Source: Novosphingobium sp. KA1 (GTDB taxonomy: Bacteria > Pseudomonadota > Alphaproteobacteria > Sphingomonadales > Sphingomonadaceae). Taken from it: a stretch of DNA of 64,000 nt. The notes beneath the pieces are model-generated. The model did not search any database and was not told the origin of the DNA. It saw only the letters and a program-made list of their open reading frames with translations. Location of the stretch: the NCBI RefSeq assembly GCF_017309955.1, contig NZ_CP021249.1, positions 186,001-250,000 of the forward strand, in the 5' to 3' direction. A program made the position numbers and the translations under genes. How positions within the stretch are numbered: the first letter of the stretch is position 1; each line of letters starts with the position of its first letter. This document shows, one piece after another, positions 34,970-45,343 of the stretch.

Positions 34970-35437
34970 TCAGATCCGTTGCGGCGCACGGCTGAGGTCA
35001 TTGGCTCCGTCAACCGCTTTGCGCAGGAGGCGCAGGAGCTCGTTCGCCTCTTGTGCGCTCAGCCCTCGGGTCATGAGCCGTTGGGCTGCTTCCACGCCCG
35101 GGCGGACCAGCTCAAGAGTCGATCGTCCTTCCGCAGTAACAGCCAAGGCGCGCGCGCGCCTGTCGTTCTTGCTGATGCTCCGCTCAATGAGGCCTTTGCT
35201 TTGCAATCTGTCGACGACGCCTGTGATCGTAGTGCGATCAAGGGCGATCTCCTTTGCCAGGCTTGCCTGGTCGAGACCTGGACAGGTATTTATCGCGGCA
35301 AGCGCGGCGTATTGAACGGGCGTTATGTCGCATCCGATCGCATCCATCTCGGATTGGAACACTGCAACGGCGATCTGCTGGAAGCGGCGGGCAAGATGGC
35401 CCGGTTTGTTTTGGTAATCGCGGTCGGTCGTGCCCAT
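34970..35437 (-). CDS. MarR family regulator, divergent from mobA
   Basis: A 155-aa MarR protein: GLDQASLAKEIALDRTTITG as recognition helix region and SKNDRRARALAVTAEGRSTL as wing. The ATG at 35437 follows GAGGGG. It is divergent from the 3-hydroxybenzoate monooxygenase gene, with a tandem palindrome between them (35468-35495), so it probably represses that gene in the absence of the substrate. Confidence 0.88.
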   Translation of the reverse strand: MGTTDRDYQNKPGHLARRFQQIAVAVFQSEMDAIGCDITPVQYAALAAINTCPGLDQASLAKEIALDRTTITGVVDRLQSKGLIERSISKNDRRARALAVTAEGRSTLELVRPGVEAAQRLMTRGLSAQEANELLRLLRKAVDGANDLSRAPQRI

Positions 35438-35467
35438 GGGACCCCTCGGATAACACAAATGGTATTG

Positions 35468-35495
35468 TCAGTACACTGAGGATCAGTATACTGAG
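35468..35495. promoter_or_regulatory. Tandem TCAGTAYACTGAG operator
   Basis: Two near-identical 13-bp palindromic units, TCAGTACACTGAG (35468-35480) and TCAGTATACTGAG (35483-35495), lie 15 bp apart in the marR-mobA gap, about 30 bp upstream of the marR start. They have the size and symmetry of MarR sites. Confidence 0.65.
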
Positions 35496-35569
35496 TTGCT
35501 CCCGATGTCCAACAGCCAATTTGGCCAACAGGGCGGAGGACTCAGCGCATCGGAACCGGAGGACGGCAA

Positions 35570-37480
35570 ATGCAATATCATCTGAACGGATTTCATCCCG
35601 GAGATCCCGACATTTCCCCAGCCGCAGCAAACACCACAATTGAACGAGCCCGGCTTCCTCGGGAGGTGGATGTTGTCATTGCCGGATGTGGCCCTGCTGG
35701 GCTTTGCCTTGCCGCGCAGCTATCGCGCATCGCCGAGATTTCGACTTTGATTGTCGAGCCCAAGGCGGGGCCCATGGAGCGCGGACAGGCCGATGGTATC
35801 AATGTGCGTTCCATGGAGATGTTTCAAGCTTTCGGGTTTGCCGAGAAGATCAAGCGCGAGTCGGTCTGGATCAATGAAACCACCTTCTGGAATCCGGATC
35901 CTGCCGATCCTGCAAGGATTCGCCGCGTAGGCCGGGTGCAGGATGTCGCAGACGGGCTCAGCGAGATGCCGCACATCCTGATCAACCAGGCGCGTGTGCA
36001 TGATATGTATCTCGACATCATGCGCAACTCTCCGACTCGGCTTGAGCCGGAGTACGATCTCAAGGTGGCAACCCTTTCGGTCGATCACGATGCCGCCGAC
36101 TATCCGGTGACCGTAACTCTCGAACACACTTCACCCGAACGTCTGGGACAGACCGAAACGGTCCGGGCCCGCTACGTCGTCGGTTGCGATGGTGCCCGCT
36201 CGAACGTGCGCAATGCCATCGGCGGGGCACTCCATGGTGACGCAGCGCACCAGGCCTGGGGAGTCATGGACGTACTGGCGACGACCGACTTCCCTGACTA
36301 CCGCATGAAGGCAATCATCCAGTCGGAAAGCATGGGTTCGATCCTCGTTCTTCCGCGCGAAGGCGGCTATCTCGTCCGGCTCTACGTTGAACTGGACAAG
36401 CTGAATGAGGACGAGCGGGTCGCCGACCGCGGGTTGGGCATCGATGACGTAATCGCCAAGTGCAAGCGCATTCTCCATCCTTACACAATCGATGTGAAGG
36501 AAGTGGTGTGGTGGTCGATTTACGAAATCGGCCATCGACTGACCGACACTTTCGACGACGTGCCCAAGGCGCTGGTTGGCAAACGCACGCCCCGGGTTAT
36601 GCTCGCGGGGGACGCCTGTCATACGCACAGTCCCAAAGCAGGTCAGGGCATGAACGTCTCAATGGGCGATACTTTCAACCTGGGCTGGAAGCTGATTTCT
36701 GTTCTCACTGGACGATCCGGCCCCGAACTTCTGCAGACCTACTCGGCCGAGCGCTGGGCCGCCGCAAAGGGCTTGGTTGATTTCGACCACCGATGGGCGC
36801 GGGTCGTCGGCACGCGATCCGAAGTCGATGCCAACGACGCGATGCCGCGATTCCAGCGTGAATTCATCAACAATGGCGAATTCACGGCAGGCCTTACAGT
36901 TCGCTACGAACCATCGGTCCTGACCGGAACCGACAGCTGGCAGGAACTTGCCACAGGCTTTCCGATTGGCATGCGTTTCCATTCCGCGCCGGTCATCCGC
37001 CTTGCCGACGCCAAGCCCATGCACCTGGGCCATGCGATCGATGCGGATAACCGCTGGCGGATATTCACGTTCGCGCCACAAGACGACAGCGGCCAGGCCG
37101 GAGGCGCGATCGATTCGCTCTGCGCCTTCCTTGAAAGCGCGCCGGACTCCCCGGTACGCAAGCATACCCGCTCCGGAGAGGATATCGATGCGGTGATCGA
37201 TGTCCGGGCTGTTTTCCAGCAGGGATTCCGCGATCTGGAGCATTCGGCGATGCCGGCCCTGTTGCGGCCTGTCAAAGGCATCTATGGTCTGTGCGACTAC
37301 GAAAAGGTCTTCTGTGCTGACCTGAAGAGTGGCGACGACATCTTCGACATGCGAGGCGTCGACCGGCGGAAGGGATGCGTCGTCGTTGTACGCCCTGACC
37401 AGTACGTGGCGCAGGTCTTGCCGATCGACGCCTACAGCACACTTGCACAGTTCTTTGCCGGATTCCTCCTGCCAGTGTGA
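35570..37480 (+). CDS. mobA: 3-hydroxybenzoate 4-monooxygenase-like FAD monooxygenase
   Basis: A 636-aa class A flavoprotein monooxygenase. It has GxGxxG (VVIAGCGPAGLCLA, near residue 38), the NADPH/FAD region VVGCDGARSNVRNAIG and the GDACHTHSPKAGQGMN flavin motif. The extended C-terminal thioredoxin-like domain puts it in the phenol 2-monooxygenase/MobA length class (about 640 aa). The likely reaction is 3-hydroxybenzoate to protocatechuate. Adjacent MarR and TetR genes and the phthalate cluster support an aromatic role. Other phenolic substrates are possible. Confidence 0.82.
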   Translation: MQYHLNGFHPGDPDISPAAANTTIERARLPREVDVVIAGCGPAGLCLAAQLSRIAEISTLIVEPKAGPMERGQADGINVRSMEMFQAFGFAEKIKRESVWINETTFWNPDPADPARIRRVGRVQDVADGLSEMPHILINQARVHDMYLDIMRNSPTRLEPEYDLKVATLSVDHDAADYPVTVTLEHTSPERLGQTETVRARYVVGCDGARSNVRNAIGGALHGDAAHQAWGVMDVLATTDFPDYRMKAIIQSESMGSILVLPREGGYLVRLYVELDKLNEDERVADRGLGIDDVIAKCKRILHPYTIDVKEVVWWSIYEIGHRLTDTFDDVPKALVGKRTPRVMLAGDACHTHSPKAGQGMNVSMGDTFNLGWKLISVLTGRSGPELLQTYSAERWAAAKGLVDFDHRWARVVGTRSEVDANDAMPRFQREFINNGEFTAGLTVRYEPSVLTGTDSWQELATGFPIGMRFHSAPVIRLADAKPMHLGHAIDADNRWRIFTFAPQDDSGQAGGAIDSLCAFLESAPDSPVRKHTRSGEDIDAVIDVRAVFQQGFRDLEHSAMPALLRPVKGIYGLCDYEKVFCADLKSGDDIFDMRGVDRRKGCVVVVRPDQYVAQVLPIDAYSTLAQFFAGFLLPV

Positions 37481-37614
37481 AAAGCTTGGCGCCCTGCTCC
37501 TTCCGGTGGTCCAGATGGAACAGGGCACCCTTTCCACTGCGCTGGCTGCAGTTCCCCAGAAATAATGCCTTTGCCAGCACCGCTGGAATGAATAGTATCG
37601 ATCGAGCCCATCGT

Positions 37615-38277
37615 ATGAGGCACGGCGCGTCCGGCAAACTGGGCGGGATTTCTCCAATCTTCGGGAAAGTGAGAGTGTCTGTTCCGGCCAGAGCCCTGAG
37701 AAAGGAGCAAAAGGACCTTACCCGTGAGCGGATACTCGAGGCCGCGACCCGCTTGCTGGCAGACAGCGGTTATGCTTCGCTACGTGTGGCCGCCGTTGCG
37801 AAGGAAGCAGGCGTGTCGCTCGGCGGACAACTTCACCACTTTCCCACCAAGGACGACCTGGTCCTTGCCGTGCTGGAGCGGTTGTCCATTCAGATCATTG
37901 AGCTGGCTCGGACCGATGCATCGCAAGCCGACGGGAATCCGGACGTGTTCGGGCTAATCGCCGAAAGTGCCCGCCGTTTTTATGCAACCGAGGAATTTCT
38001 GATATTCCTCGACATATTCCTGTCGGTTCGTCGGCATAGCCTGTTTGGCGACGCGGCCAAGTCTCTGATATCACGCGAACGAACTGCAGTCGAACAGGTC
38101 TGGAAACCCCATCTCGTCAAGAGGGGAGTGGATGGCGACCGGGCATTGGCCATTATTCGCGCCATTTGGGCGCTTGCTCGCGGCCAGGCGATTTCATCGT
38201 CTGAGGAGCACCGGGCCGCCAACGAAACCGTCATGTCTCTCGTCATCGAGGCTCTGAAGGCGGAGTTGAACGGGTGA
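37615..38277 (+). CDS. TetR family transcriptional regulator
   Basis: A TetR protein with the helix-turn-helix near its N-terminus (TRERILEAATRLLADSGYAS, then VAAVAKEAGVSLGGQLHHFPTKDDLV). A C-terminal ligand domain of about 140 residues follows. The start is uncertain: ATG at 37588 or 37615 and GTG at 37670 are in frame with no clear ribosome binding site. It follows the monooxygenase gene by about 130 bases and may share its transcript. Target unknown. Confidence 0.8.
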   Translation: MRHGASGKLGGISPIFGKVRVSVPARALRKEQKDLTRERILEAATRLLADSGYASLRVAAVAKEAGVSLGGQLHHFPTKDDLVLAVLERLSIQIIELARTDASQADGNPDVFGLIAESARRFYATEEFLIFLDIFLSVRRHSLFGDAAKSLISRERTAVEQVWKPHLVKRGVDGDRALAIIRAIWALARGQAISSSEEHRAANETVMSLVIEALKAELNG

Positions 38278-38471
38278 TTCCGCCCGCGGGGGCGCGTGGC
38301 ATGCAGACTTCGGGTTGGCTCCCGAGCAAACAATGTCGCTCTTCTATCGATCAATAGGCGCGCAGGTGCATGATCAAGGCCGGACCCGCCGGTGGCGAGC
38401 TTGGCGACACCAGTGGCCCGGGCAGGGCGGCATGACGCCGGCGCCGGTGCTTCCCCCCGGTCGAACAAGCG

Positions 38472-38966
38472 TCAAGGGGCGAGTACCGACTCCAGCGAAC
38501 TGCGAATGCGCGCCACCATGCGGCCGAATTCCTCTTTCTCCTGATCGCTCAGGCACCCGACTGCGAGCGCCTCGACATCCACGGCGCTCGCTCTCGCCAG
38601 CGCCTCGACCTCGACCCCGCGCGCCGTCAGCTTGTAGCGGGTCTTGCGGGCATCCACGCGATCCTTGTACCGTTCAACCAGCCGCTTTTCTTCGAGTATC
38701 CTGAGTGCCGATACGGTAGTCGGCGAGCGAACGCTGAAGTATTCGCTCATTTCCTTGGGTGTAATCCCCGCATGCATGCCGATGACTGCGAGGTAGCGGC
38801 AGGCATTGGTCGACAGACCGAAGCGACGAACCCGCTCGTCGATCGCCTGATTGAACAAGCGATACAGATCGCGCGCCAACAATCCAATATCGGTCTTGAC
38901 GGGGTTGAAAGCGAGCTGGCTTGGCAATTCCTGCCCTTCATCGGATGGGAGGCTGATCTCGTCCAT
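38472..38966 (-). CDS. MarR family transcriptional regulator
   Basis: A 164-aa MarR protein (GITPKEMSEYFSVRSPTTVS as recognition region, wing DRVDARKTRYKLTARG). The ATG at 38966 has AAGGA about ten bases upstream. It is divergent from the TonB receptor gene at 39117, whose promoter region includes an inverted repeat that this protein may bind. It is the third MarR gene in 12 kb. Confidence 0.85.
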   Translation of the reverse strand: MDEISLPSDEGQELPSQLAFNPVKTDIGLLARDLYRLFNQAIDERVRRFGLSTNACRYLAVIGMHAGITPKEMSEYFSVRSPTTVSALRILEEKRLVERYKDRVDARKTRYKLTARGVEVEALARASAVDVEALAVGCLSDQEKEEFGRMVARIRSSLESVLAP

Positions 38967-39030
38967 GATCTTCAATCCTTAGGCGAAAGAGCGGCATCGT
39001 CAACACCCCTGGCAGGGACGAACGAAAATA

Positions 39031-39075
39031 AATAGATACTCTTCCTATTGACAGTGTGAATCGACTTTGTATGGT
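39031..39075 (+). promoter_or_regulatory. Promoter with overlapping inverted repeat
   Basis: TTGACA (39048-39053) and TATGGT (39070-39075) with a 16-base spacer form a good sigma70-type promoter for the TonB receptor gene. AATAG-N9-CTATT (39031-39049) overlaps the -35 box, as for a repressor site; the divergent MarR gene is the obvious candidate. Confidence 0.5.
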
Positions 39076-39116
39076 TCGTCACAAGCCAACAAGCCGTGGC
39101 AATAGGGGAGGGAGAA

Positions 39117-41356
39117 ATGCGTCGTACCGCGATGGCCGACTACCGGGTGGCCTTGCTCATTGCCGCGGCAGGATATTGCGCGCCGGCCTGGGCGCAGGCA
39201 AATGCGGAGCGCCCTGAACACCGGCCCTGGCCGGCGCCGACGAGGAAGCCATCCGCGCCACCGGGCGGCCCGGCGCGTCGGGCGACGAGATCGTTGTCAC
39301 CGCGTCGCGGCGCGAACAGCGCCTTCAGGATACCGCCCTCACCGTGAACGCGGTCAGCGCGGATCGCCTCGATGCGGCCAACGTGACCGACACCGCGGGG
39401 TTGCAGACCACCGTGCCTTCGCTCAACATCGCCACCAGTGCCGGATCGAGCTTCGTCTACGTGCGCGGTGTCGGCAGCAACGTGTTCGGATCGTTCACGG
39501 ATAACAGTGTTGCAACCTACGTGGACGGGGTCTACATCCCGCGCAACACTTACGCGATCCAGGAACTGTTCGACGTCGACCGCGTGGAAGTGCTGCGCGG
39601 TCCGCAAGCGACGCTCTACGGGCGGAACGCGACCGGTGGCGTCATCCTCATCTCCACCGCGGCGCCTACCGATACCGTGAAGGCATCCGCCGATTTCCAG
39701 GTCGGAAACCATGACAGCCTGCGCGCCCGGGGCATGATCTCGGGGCCGCTGGTCGACGGTCTGCTGTCGGCCCGCTTCAGCGCGGTTCGCAGCAAGCACG
39801 CCGGCTATTCCAAGGACCTGGGGACCGGCCAACGCTACGACGACAAGGATTTCTGGGCTGTCCGGGGCGCGCTGCGGGCCACGCCGGCGCCCAATCTCAC
39901 CATCACCCTCTCCGGCAACTATAGCAAGGAGAACGGGGCGCCGGGGACGATCAAGGCGATCGATCCCAATGCCTTTCCATTCGTGACCACCCCGGCAGGC
40001 CCCGGGGCCCCCTTCTCGGCTGATCCCCGTGCATCGTATCACAGCGTCGTCGACAGCAATCCGATGAAGAGCTACGGCGGCAACCTTCGCATTGTCCTGG
40101 ACACGAGCATCGGCGTTCTGCAGACGAACACCGCCTACAACCGCTACAGGCTTGGTCCGACGGTCCTCGATCTGGACGATTCCATCGTGCCGCTGCTGGA
40201 ATATCGCGGCCAGCTCAGCACGACCGATTTCTTCTATCAGGACATCACCCTGACATCGAAGCCCGGGGATTCCCGTTTCGACTGGCTGCTTGGTTTTACC
40301 TATGCGGATGAGGATACCGGCGGACTGCTGCCGGTGCTGACCCCCGGCGGCCTCAGTTCCACGATCTCGGGCACGAAGGTCAAATCCTACGCCGGGTATG
40401 CCGAACTCGGTTTCAGGATTTCCCGGCAGCTGAGGATCGTCGGCGGGCTGCGCTACAGTTCCGAGGAGCGCTTCGGCACTTCGGCCCGGACGATCGCGGG
40501 CGCCACGGCGACCGGAACCAATCGGAAGAAATGGACCGACTGGTCGCCCAGGGCGTCGCTCGAGTTTCGACCCGCCGATGACATTCTTGTTTATGCGAGC
40601 GCGACGCGGGGGTTCAAGAGCGGGGCATTCGATCCGCAGAACGTGGCGAGTGCGGCCAATCCCGAATCGATCTGGAACTATGAGCTTGGCCTGCGCACCC
40701 AGTTCTTCGACCGGCGGTTGACGTTGAACGCCACGGCCTTCCATTACGACTATCGCGATCTCCAGATATTCAATGGCCTCCTGCAGGGAACCCAGGTCCT
40801 GACCTTCCTGCAGAACGCCGGTCGCGCCAAGGTGGACGGACTGGAACTGGAAGGTTCGTTCCTTGCGGTCGAAGGCGTGCGGATCGGCGGAACGCTATCT
40901 TTCCTCAATGGGCGCTATTCGCAAGGCACCGTCCTCGCTGATCTTGCCAACGCCATTCCCGGCCGTCCGCCGGCGACACCGGCGATCGTCCAGTATCTCG
41001 ATGTCGGCGGCAACCGGATGATCCAGTCGACGCGCTTCACCGGAACCGCCTTTGTCGAGATCGAGGTGCCGCTCGGATCGGTGGGAAGGCTGCAATTCTA
41101 TGCCGACTATTTCCGTCAGTCGCGGCGGTACTTCACGGCCTTCGAGGACCCGACGGTGTCCGCGCCGGCCTACGACACGATCAATGCCAGGCTGACCTAT
41201 CACCTGCCGGGTGACAACATCTATATTGCCGCCTACGTGCGCAACGCGGGCAATACGCTGGTCACCAGCATCATGTCGCGACAGCCGCCGTTCGGCACCA
41301 CCGAGACCTATGCGCCGCCGCGCCTGACAGGCATCGAGGTCGGATTCCGCTTCTAG
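39117..41356 (+). pseudogene. TonB-dependent receptor, one frameshift near the N-terminus
   Basis: A signal peptide (MRRTAMADYRVALLIAAAG...APAWAQA) begins at 39117 after a strong GGGGAGGGAG site. The mature protein continues in another frame from about 39240: DEIVVTASRREQRLQDT (TonB box and plug start), EVLRGPQATLYGRNATGG, and a long beta-barrel ending in EVGFRF, the C-terminal outer-membrane signature. One single-base indel between about 39205 and 39240 separates the frames. Without it the protein would be about 745 aa. These receptors import large or hydrophobic aromatics in sphingomonads. It may be a real lesion or a sequencing error. Confidence 0.8.
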
Positions 41357-41433
41357 TTTGGGCGTCGGACAGGCGCGCGGGCGGTTCGCGCGGCTTGTCC
41401 GCCGGCTGCCTGCAAATGCGAGGATGGCCTCAT

Positions 41434-42764
41434 ATGCCGCAGAATGGCAAGAGCGATGCTTCCGATGGCAGTTCGGCAATCGGCAAGATCAATCTTCGTA
41501 TCCTGCCGTTTCTGTTCTTCGTGATTTTTGCCGCCTTCGTCGACCGGACGAACGTAAGCTACGCCGCCCTGCCGATGTCCTCGCACCTTGGCCTGACGGC
41601 GAGCATGTTCGGCTTCGGCGCGGGCATATTCTTCCTGGGCGAGGCGCTCTTCTCGGTTCCCAGCACGATGGCCGCCCGCCGGGCGGGAGTGCACAAGTGG
41701 ATTCCGCTGTTGATGGTGGGTTGGGGGACTTGCGCCAGTGCGATGGCTTTCGTCACCGGCCCTGTCGCATTCTATGTGCTGAGATTCCTGCTCGGGGTCA
41801 CAGAATCCGGCGTGATGCCGTCCATGATCCTCGCCGCCGCGCTGTGGTGGCCGGAATCGCATCGGGCGCGGGTCATCACCGGGATTACCTCGGGCACCGG
41901 CGTCGCGATGGTCGTCGGCGCGCCATTGGCCGCCGTGCTCATTGAGATCGAGGGGGCGCTGGACCTGGCCGGCTGGCGCTGGCTGTTCCTGTTGGAGGGG
42001 CTGCCGGTGATTGCGGTCGGGTTGGTTGCGCTGTTGGTGTTTCGGCCGGCCCCCAGTCCGCGCGATGGCTCAGCCAGAGCCAAAAGCACTGGCTGGCCAG
42101 GCAGATGCAAGGCGACGCGGCTCGACGGTCAGAGTCCGGCGACGATGCGCCCCTGCCGCTTTCGTCGCAGCTCGATCTGCTGCTGGTCGCGGCCCTTCTC
42201 AATTTCTCGGCGGCCGGCGCAATCGCGACGCTTGGGTTCTGGTTGCCTCAGATCGGTCAGCAATCGCTCGGCTTCTCGCTCGGCGACATTGGACGGCTGC
42301 TCGCGCCGCTCTACTTCGTCGGCATAGGCCTGGCCTATATCGTGAGCCATGTCAGCGATCGACGTCAGAGTCGGTACCCGATCGTCGCGGGCTGCTCCGT
42401 GGGGACGGCAGCGATCATCGCGGTATCGACGAGCCTCGGCACGACCGTGACGGCCTTCGTCCTCCTGGTGATCGCTTCGCTGGTGGCACGGTGCATGGGC
42501 GGCGTGTTCATGGCGGCGATCTCGGAAGACATGACCGGAAGAATTGCCGCCAAGGGCCTTGGCATCGTGATGATCTCGGCCGCGATCGGCATGTTCTGCG
42601 GCAACTGGGTGTTCGGCGTCCTGCGCGATGTCAGCGACGGCTTCGGCGCGGGGCTGGGGGCGCTGATGGTGCTGATGACCGTCGCTTGCCTGTGCGCGCT
42701 CTATCTCGAGCGCCGCCGGGCTCGGTCCCAAAAATGGCATTTTCGACCGCCTGATGTTGATTGA
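41434..42764 (+). pseudogene. MFS transporter (ACS family), one frameshift
   Basis: The first half (41434 to about 42050) reads LRILPFLFFVIFAAFVDRTNVSYAA and ends in the central loop at VALLVFRPA. The second half resumes in another frame as ARWLSQSQKHWLARQMQGD and runs with the remaining helices to 42764. This is the anion:cation symporter layout of about 440 aa with 12 helices. The break is a one-base shift near a C-run at 42045-42060. The family takes up organic anions including aromatic acids. It follows the TonB receptor gene and may serve the same substrate. Confidence 0.75.
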
Positions 42765-42794
42765 GCGGGGCAGTGCCGCGCGTACTATGCAGGG

Positions 42795-44225
42795 TCACGC
42801 CTTTCGCAATTGTAAATTCCTCAAGAGCCCGATCCCTGCGGCAATCGCGGCAAGTACCGCAGCCACAGCGATTACCCGGTGCGATTCTTCCCCCGCCAAC
42901 TGAAAAAGCATGGCGACAAGTGCCGTTCCGGAGATCAGACCGGAAAGGCGGGCAAGCGCCTGCATGCCTGCCGCTCCGCCGCTCCTTTCAGGCGGACCGG
43001 ATGTCAAGGAGGTACGGTTGTTGGGTGTCTGGAACAATCCAAAGCCGATACCGCACGTCAGCGAACAGATGGATAGCACGGCCAAAGATGTCGAGCCTAG
43101 GGCCAGGGTGAATCCGATCAGGCCAAGGGCAAGCACGGCTGCTCCCAAGGCCTCGAGTTGACCAGGATTATGCTCGGTTCGGTGGCCGGCGACGATTGCA
43201 CCTATTGCTGTCGCGATAGCCCAAGGCGTGAGCACAATACCAATCTTGAACGTGTCGAGTCTGAAGTGGGTGTGCAGGATGAAGGGCAAGGACACCATTG
43301 CCATCATCTGCGCGGCATAGACGAAGAAAGAGGAAGAATAGGCGATTTTCAACGGACGGATACGCAACAGATCGACCGGGAGGATGGGGGTGCTTTGGTG
43401 TCTTGAGATCGCGACAAGTCCGCTCAACGCGATGATTCCCATTCCTGTTTGCAAGACTACGGGCCAACCGAACTCACCATGCGCGAACTGGACAAGGCCG
43501 AGTGAAGACAGTCCCAGAGCAAGAATGTACAAGGCCGTAGAACGCATGTCGAAGCTTGGCGAATTGCCTCGCTGCCTTGGGAAAGTGAACGCTCCGACCG
43601 CGAATGCGGCGACGCCGAGCGGAACGTTGAGCGCGAATAACCACGGCCAATCCAGAAATCTAAGGATCACTGCGGCGATGCCCGGCCCAGCCGCCGACCC
43701 GATGGCGATCACCAGGGCGTTGTATCCGATTCCACGCCCTAACAGTTCTTTCGGATATATGAATCGGACGAGTGCCCCGTTGACCGCTATCATTCCTGCC
43801 GCCCCAAGACCCAGGAAGAACCGCGAAACCACGAGAACCGTCAAGTCGCGGGACAATGCGCAGGCGGTCGAGGCGGCGACAAACAGCGCAAGCCCCGACA
43901 GATAGACTCGGTAATAGCCGAAACGTTCACCCAGCGCGGACAACGGAAGCAGCGTGGACAGGACCGCAATCTGATAGGAATTGATGACCCAAATCGAATA
44001 GACAGGCTCTGCGCCGAGATCTCGCGCGATCACTGGAAGGGCGATATTGGCGATGGTGCCGTCGATAGTAGAGATTGCGATGATCAGCCACATGGCGCTG
44101 GCCGCGAACCATCGCTTGGGAGCCGGTAACCCGTCCGTCTGTTCTGACTCTGGTTTCAATCGGCTGCTTGCGGTATTCTGATACCCTGATCGGGTGTGCT
44201 GTGGGAATGAAATTTTGTCTTCCAA
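42795..44225 (-). CDS. MFS transporter, 14-helix DHA2 type
   Basis: A 476-aa MFS carrier of the EmrB/QacA drug:proton antiporter group. Visible are STIDGTIANIALPVIARDLG in helix 1, SALGERFGYYRVY in the first loop and SRFFLGLGAAGMIAVNGALV in helix 5, with about 14 hydrophobic segments. It is likely an exporter of toxic aromatics or antimicrobials. It ends 31 bases from the convergent MFS pseudogene and is followed downstream by nothing in its own direction. Intact, unlike its neighbours on both sides. Confidence 0.82.
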   Translation of the reverse strand: MEDKISFPQHTRSGYQNTASSRLKPESEQTDGLPAPKRWFAASAMWLIIAISTIDGTIANIALPVIARDLGAEPVYSIWVINSYQIAVLSTLLPLSALGERFGYYRVYLSGLALFVAASTACALSRDLTVLVVSRFFLGLGAAGMIAVNGALVRFIYPKELLGRGIGYNALVIAIGSAAGPGIAAVILRFLDWPWLFALNVPLGVAAFAVGAFTFPRQRGNSPSFDMRSTALYILALGLSSLGLVQFAHGEFGWPVVLQTGMGIIALSGLVAISRHQSTPILPVDLLRIRPLKIAYSSSFFVYAAQMMAMVSLPFILHTHFRLDTFKIGIVLTPWAIATAIGAIVAGHRTEHNPGQLEALGAAVLALGLIGFTLALGSTSLAVLSICSLTCGIGFGLFQTPNNRTSLTSGPPERSGGAAGMQALARLSGLISGTALVAMLFQLAGEESHRVIAVAAVLAAIAAGIGLLRNLQLRKA

Positions 44226-44282
44226 TCTAATTCATGATTCTTTTCTATGACCTGGCGGTTTCTCTCCAGGTGCTGCCATGAA

Positions 44283-45045
44283 TCAACCTGCGACTAGACC
44301 GCCATCAGCCTTGATATCAGAGCCGGTAATGAACGAACTTTCATCCGAAGCAAGAAAGAGAGCTGCGTAAGCAATTTCGTGTGGCTTGCCGGCACGTTTG
44401 AGCATGTGGCGGCCCAGTACGGTAGTGACCCAATCCGCATCTTTGAGCAACTCTAGCGTCTGTTTCGTTTCAATCACGCCGGGAGAAATGGAATTGACCC
44501 GGATGCCTAGCGGCGCTCCTTCTGCCGCGAGTTGGCGAGTCATGGCGATTATTGCACCTTTTGCGGCTGCGTGGGCGGTCGAATCCAATTCACGCATGCC
44601 CAATCCACCCGGCGGTGGACGCTGTGGAGATCACGGATCCACCCTGCCTGCTCAGATACTCCCAGGCAGCGCGGGTCAAATTGAAGACGAGATGCAGTTC
44701 CTCATTGATCGTGCTGTGCCAGACGGAATCGGGCATAGATGAAAAAGGGGCGAAATAGGCCATGGCGGCATTGTTGTAGAGAACGTCGATCCGCCCATGC
44801 GACCTGATGGCCAGATCGACGAGTTCCCGGCAGCTCTCTGGATTTGTCAGATCGCAAGGGTGCATGGAGACCATGCTTCCGCCTTTGGACCGAACTTCGG
44901 CAAGCGTTGCTTCGGCAGCACTCGGATCGATATCGCAGCCCACCACATGCGCGCCCTCCTTTGCGAAGAGCCACGCCGTGGCCTGTCCGATACTCCCGCC
45001 GGTGCCTGTAATCACGCAGACTTTCCCTGCTAATCGTCCAGACAT
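44283..45045 (-). pseudogene. SDR dehydrogenase, one frameshift
   Basis: The first part (45045 to about 44600) has the NAD motif TGTGGSIGQ, YNNAA and a STAST active-site serine. It runs into a stop at WIGHA, where one extra G in a GGG run shifts the frame. The second part continues MRELDSTAHAAAKGAI...RVNSISPGVIETK...ITGSDIKADGG to 44283. In the restored frame the catalytic Tyr of YxxxK is replaced by His (HAAAK). Divergent from the ring-hydroxylating oxygenase operon, it could have been the dihydrodiol or alcohol dehydrogenase. GGGAG precedes the ATG at 45045. Confidence 0.75.
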
Positions 45046-45343
45046 CAAGGGGCTCCCTTCGACTGCAATGCAACAATGCCTGATCGAAGCCGGACGTCAG
45101 TCTGTCCGGTCCCGAAGTGCCTGGGTGCCGGTGGAGTACGGCCCGCGACGGGTGCGGTCAAGCTCCGAACGGCTGCGGAATCTGAGGGCGATCCTGGACG
45201 AGCCCCGCCGCACCGACATCCGTCGCAACGGCCATCCATGCAAATTTGGCATTATATTCATCCAAACAATTCAATAGACAGATAATTCATGCGGGTTTAG
45301 TCCAATCCAGAGATGCAGCACGGAATGCTGGAGGAGAGGCGCC

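Noticed and set aside
39140..40744. 534-codon minus-strand frame across the TonB receptor gene
   Set aside because: Rich in Arg/Gly with no motifs; the plus strand has plug and barrel signatures.
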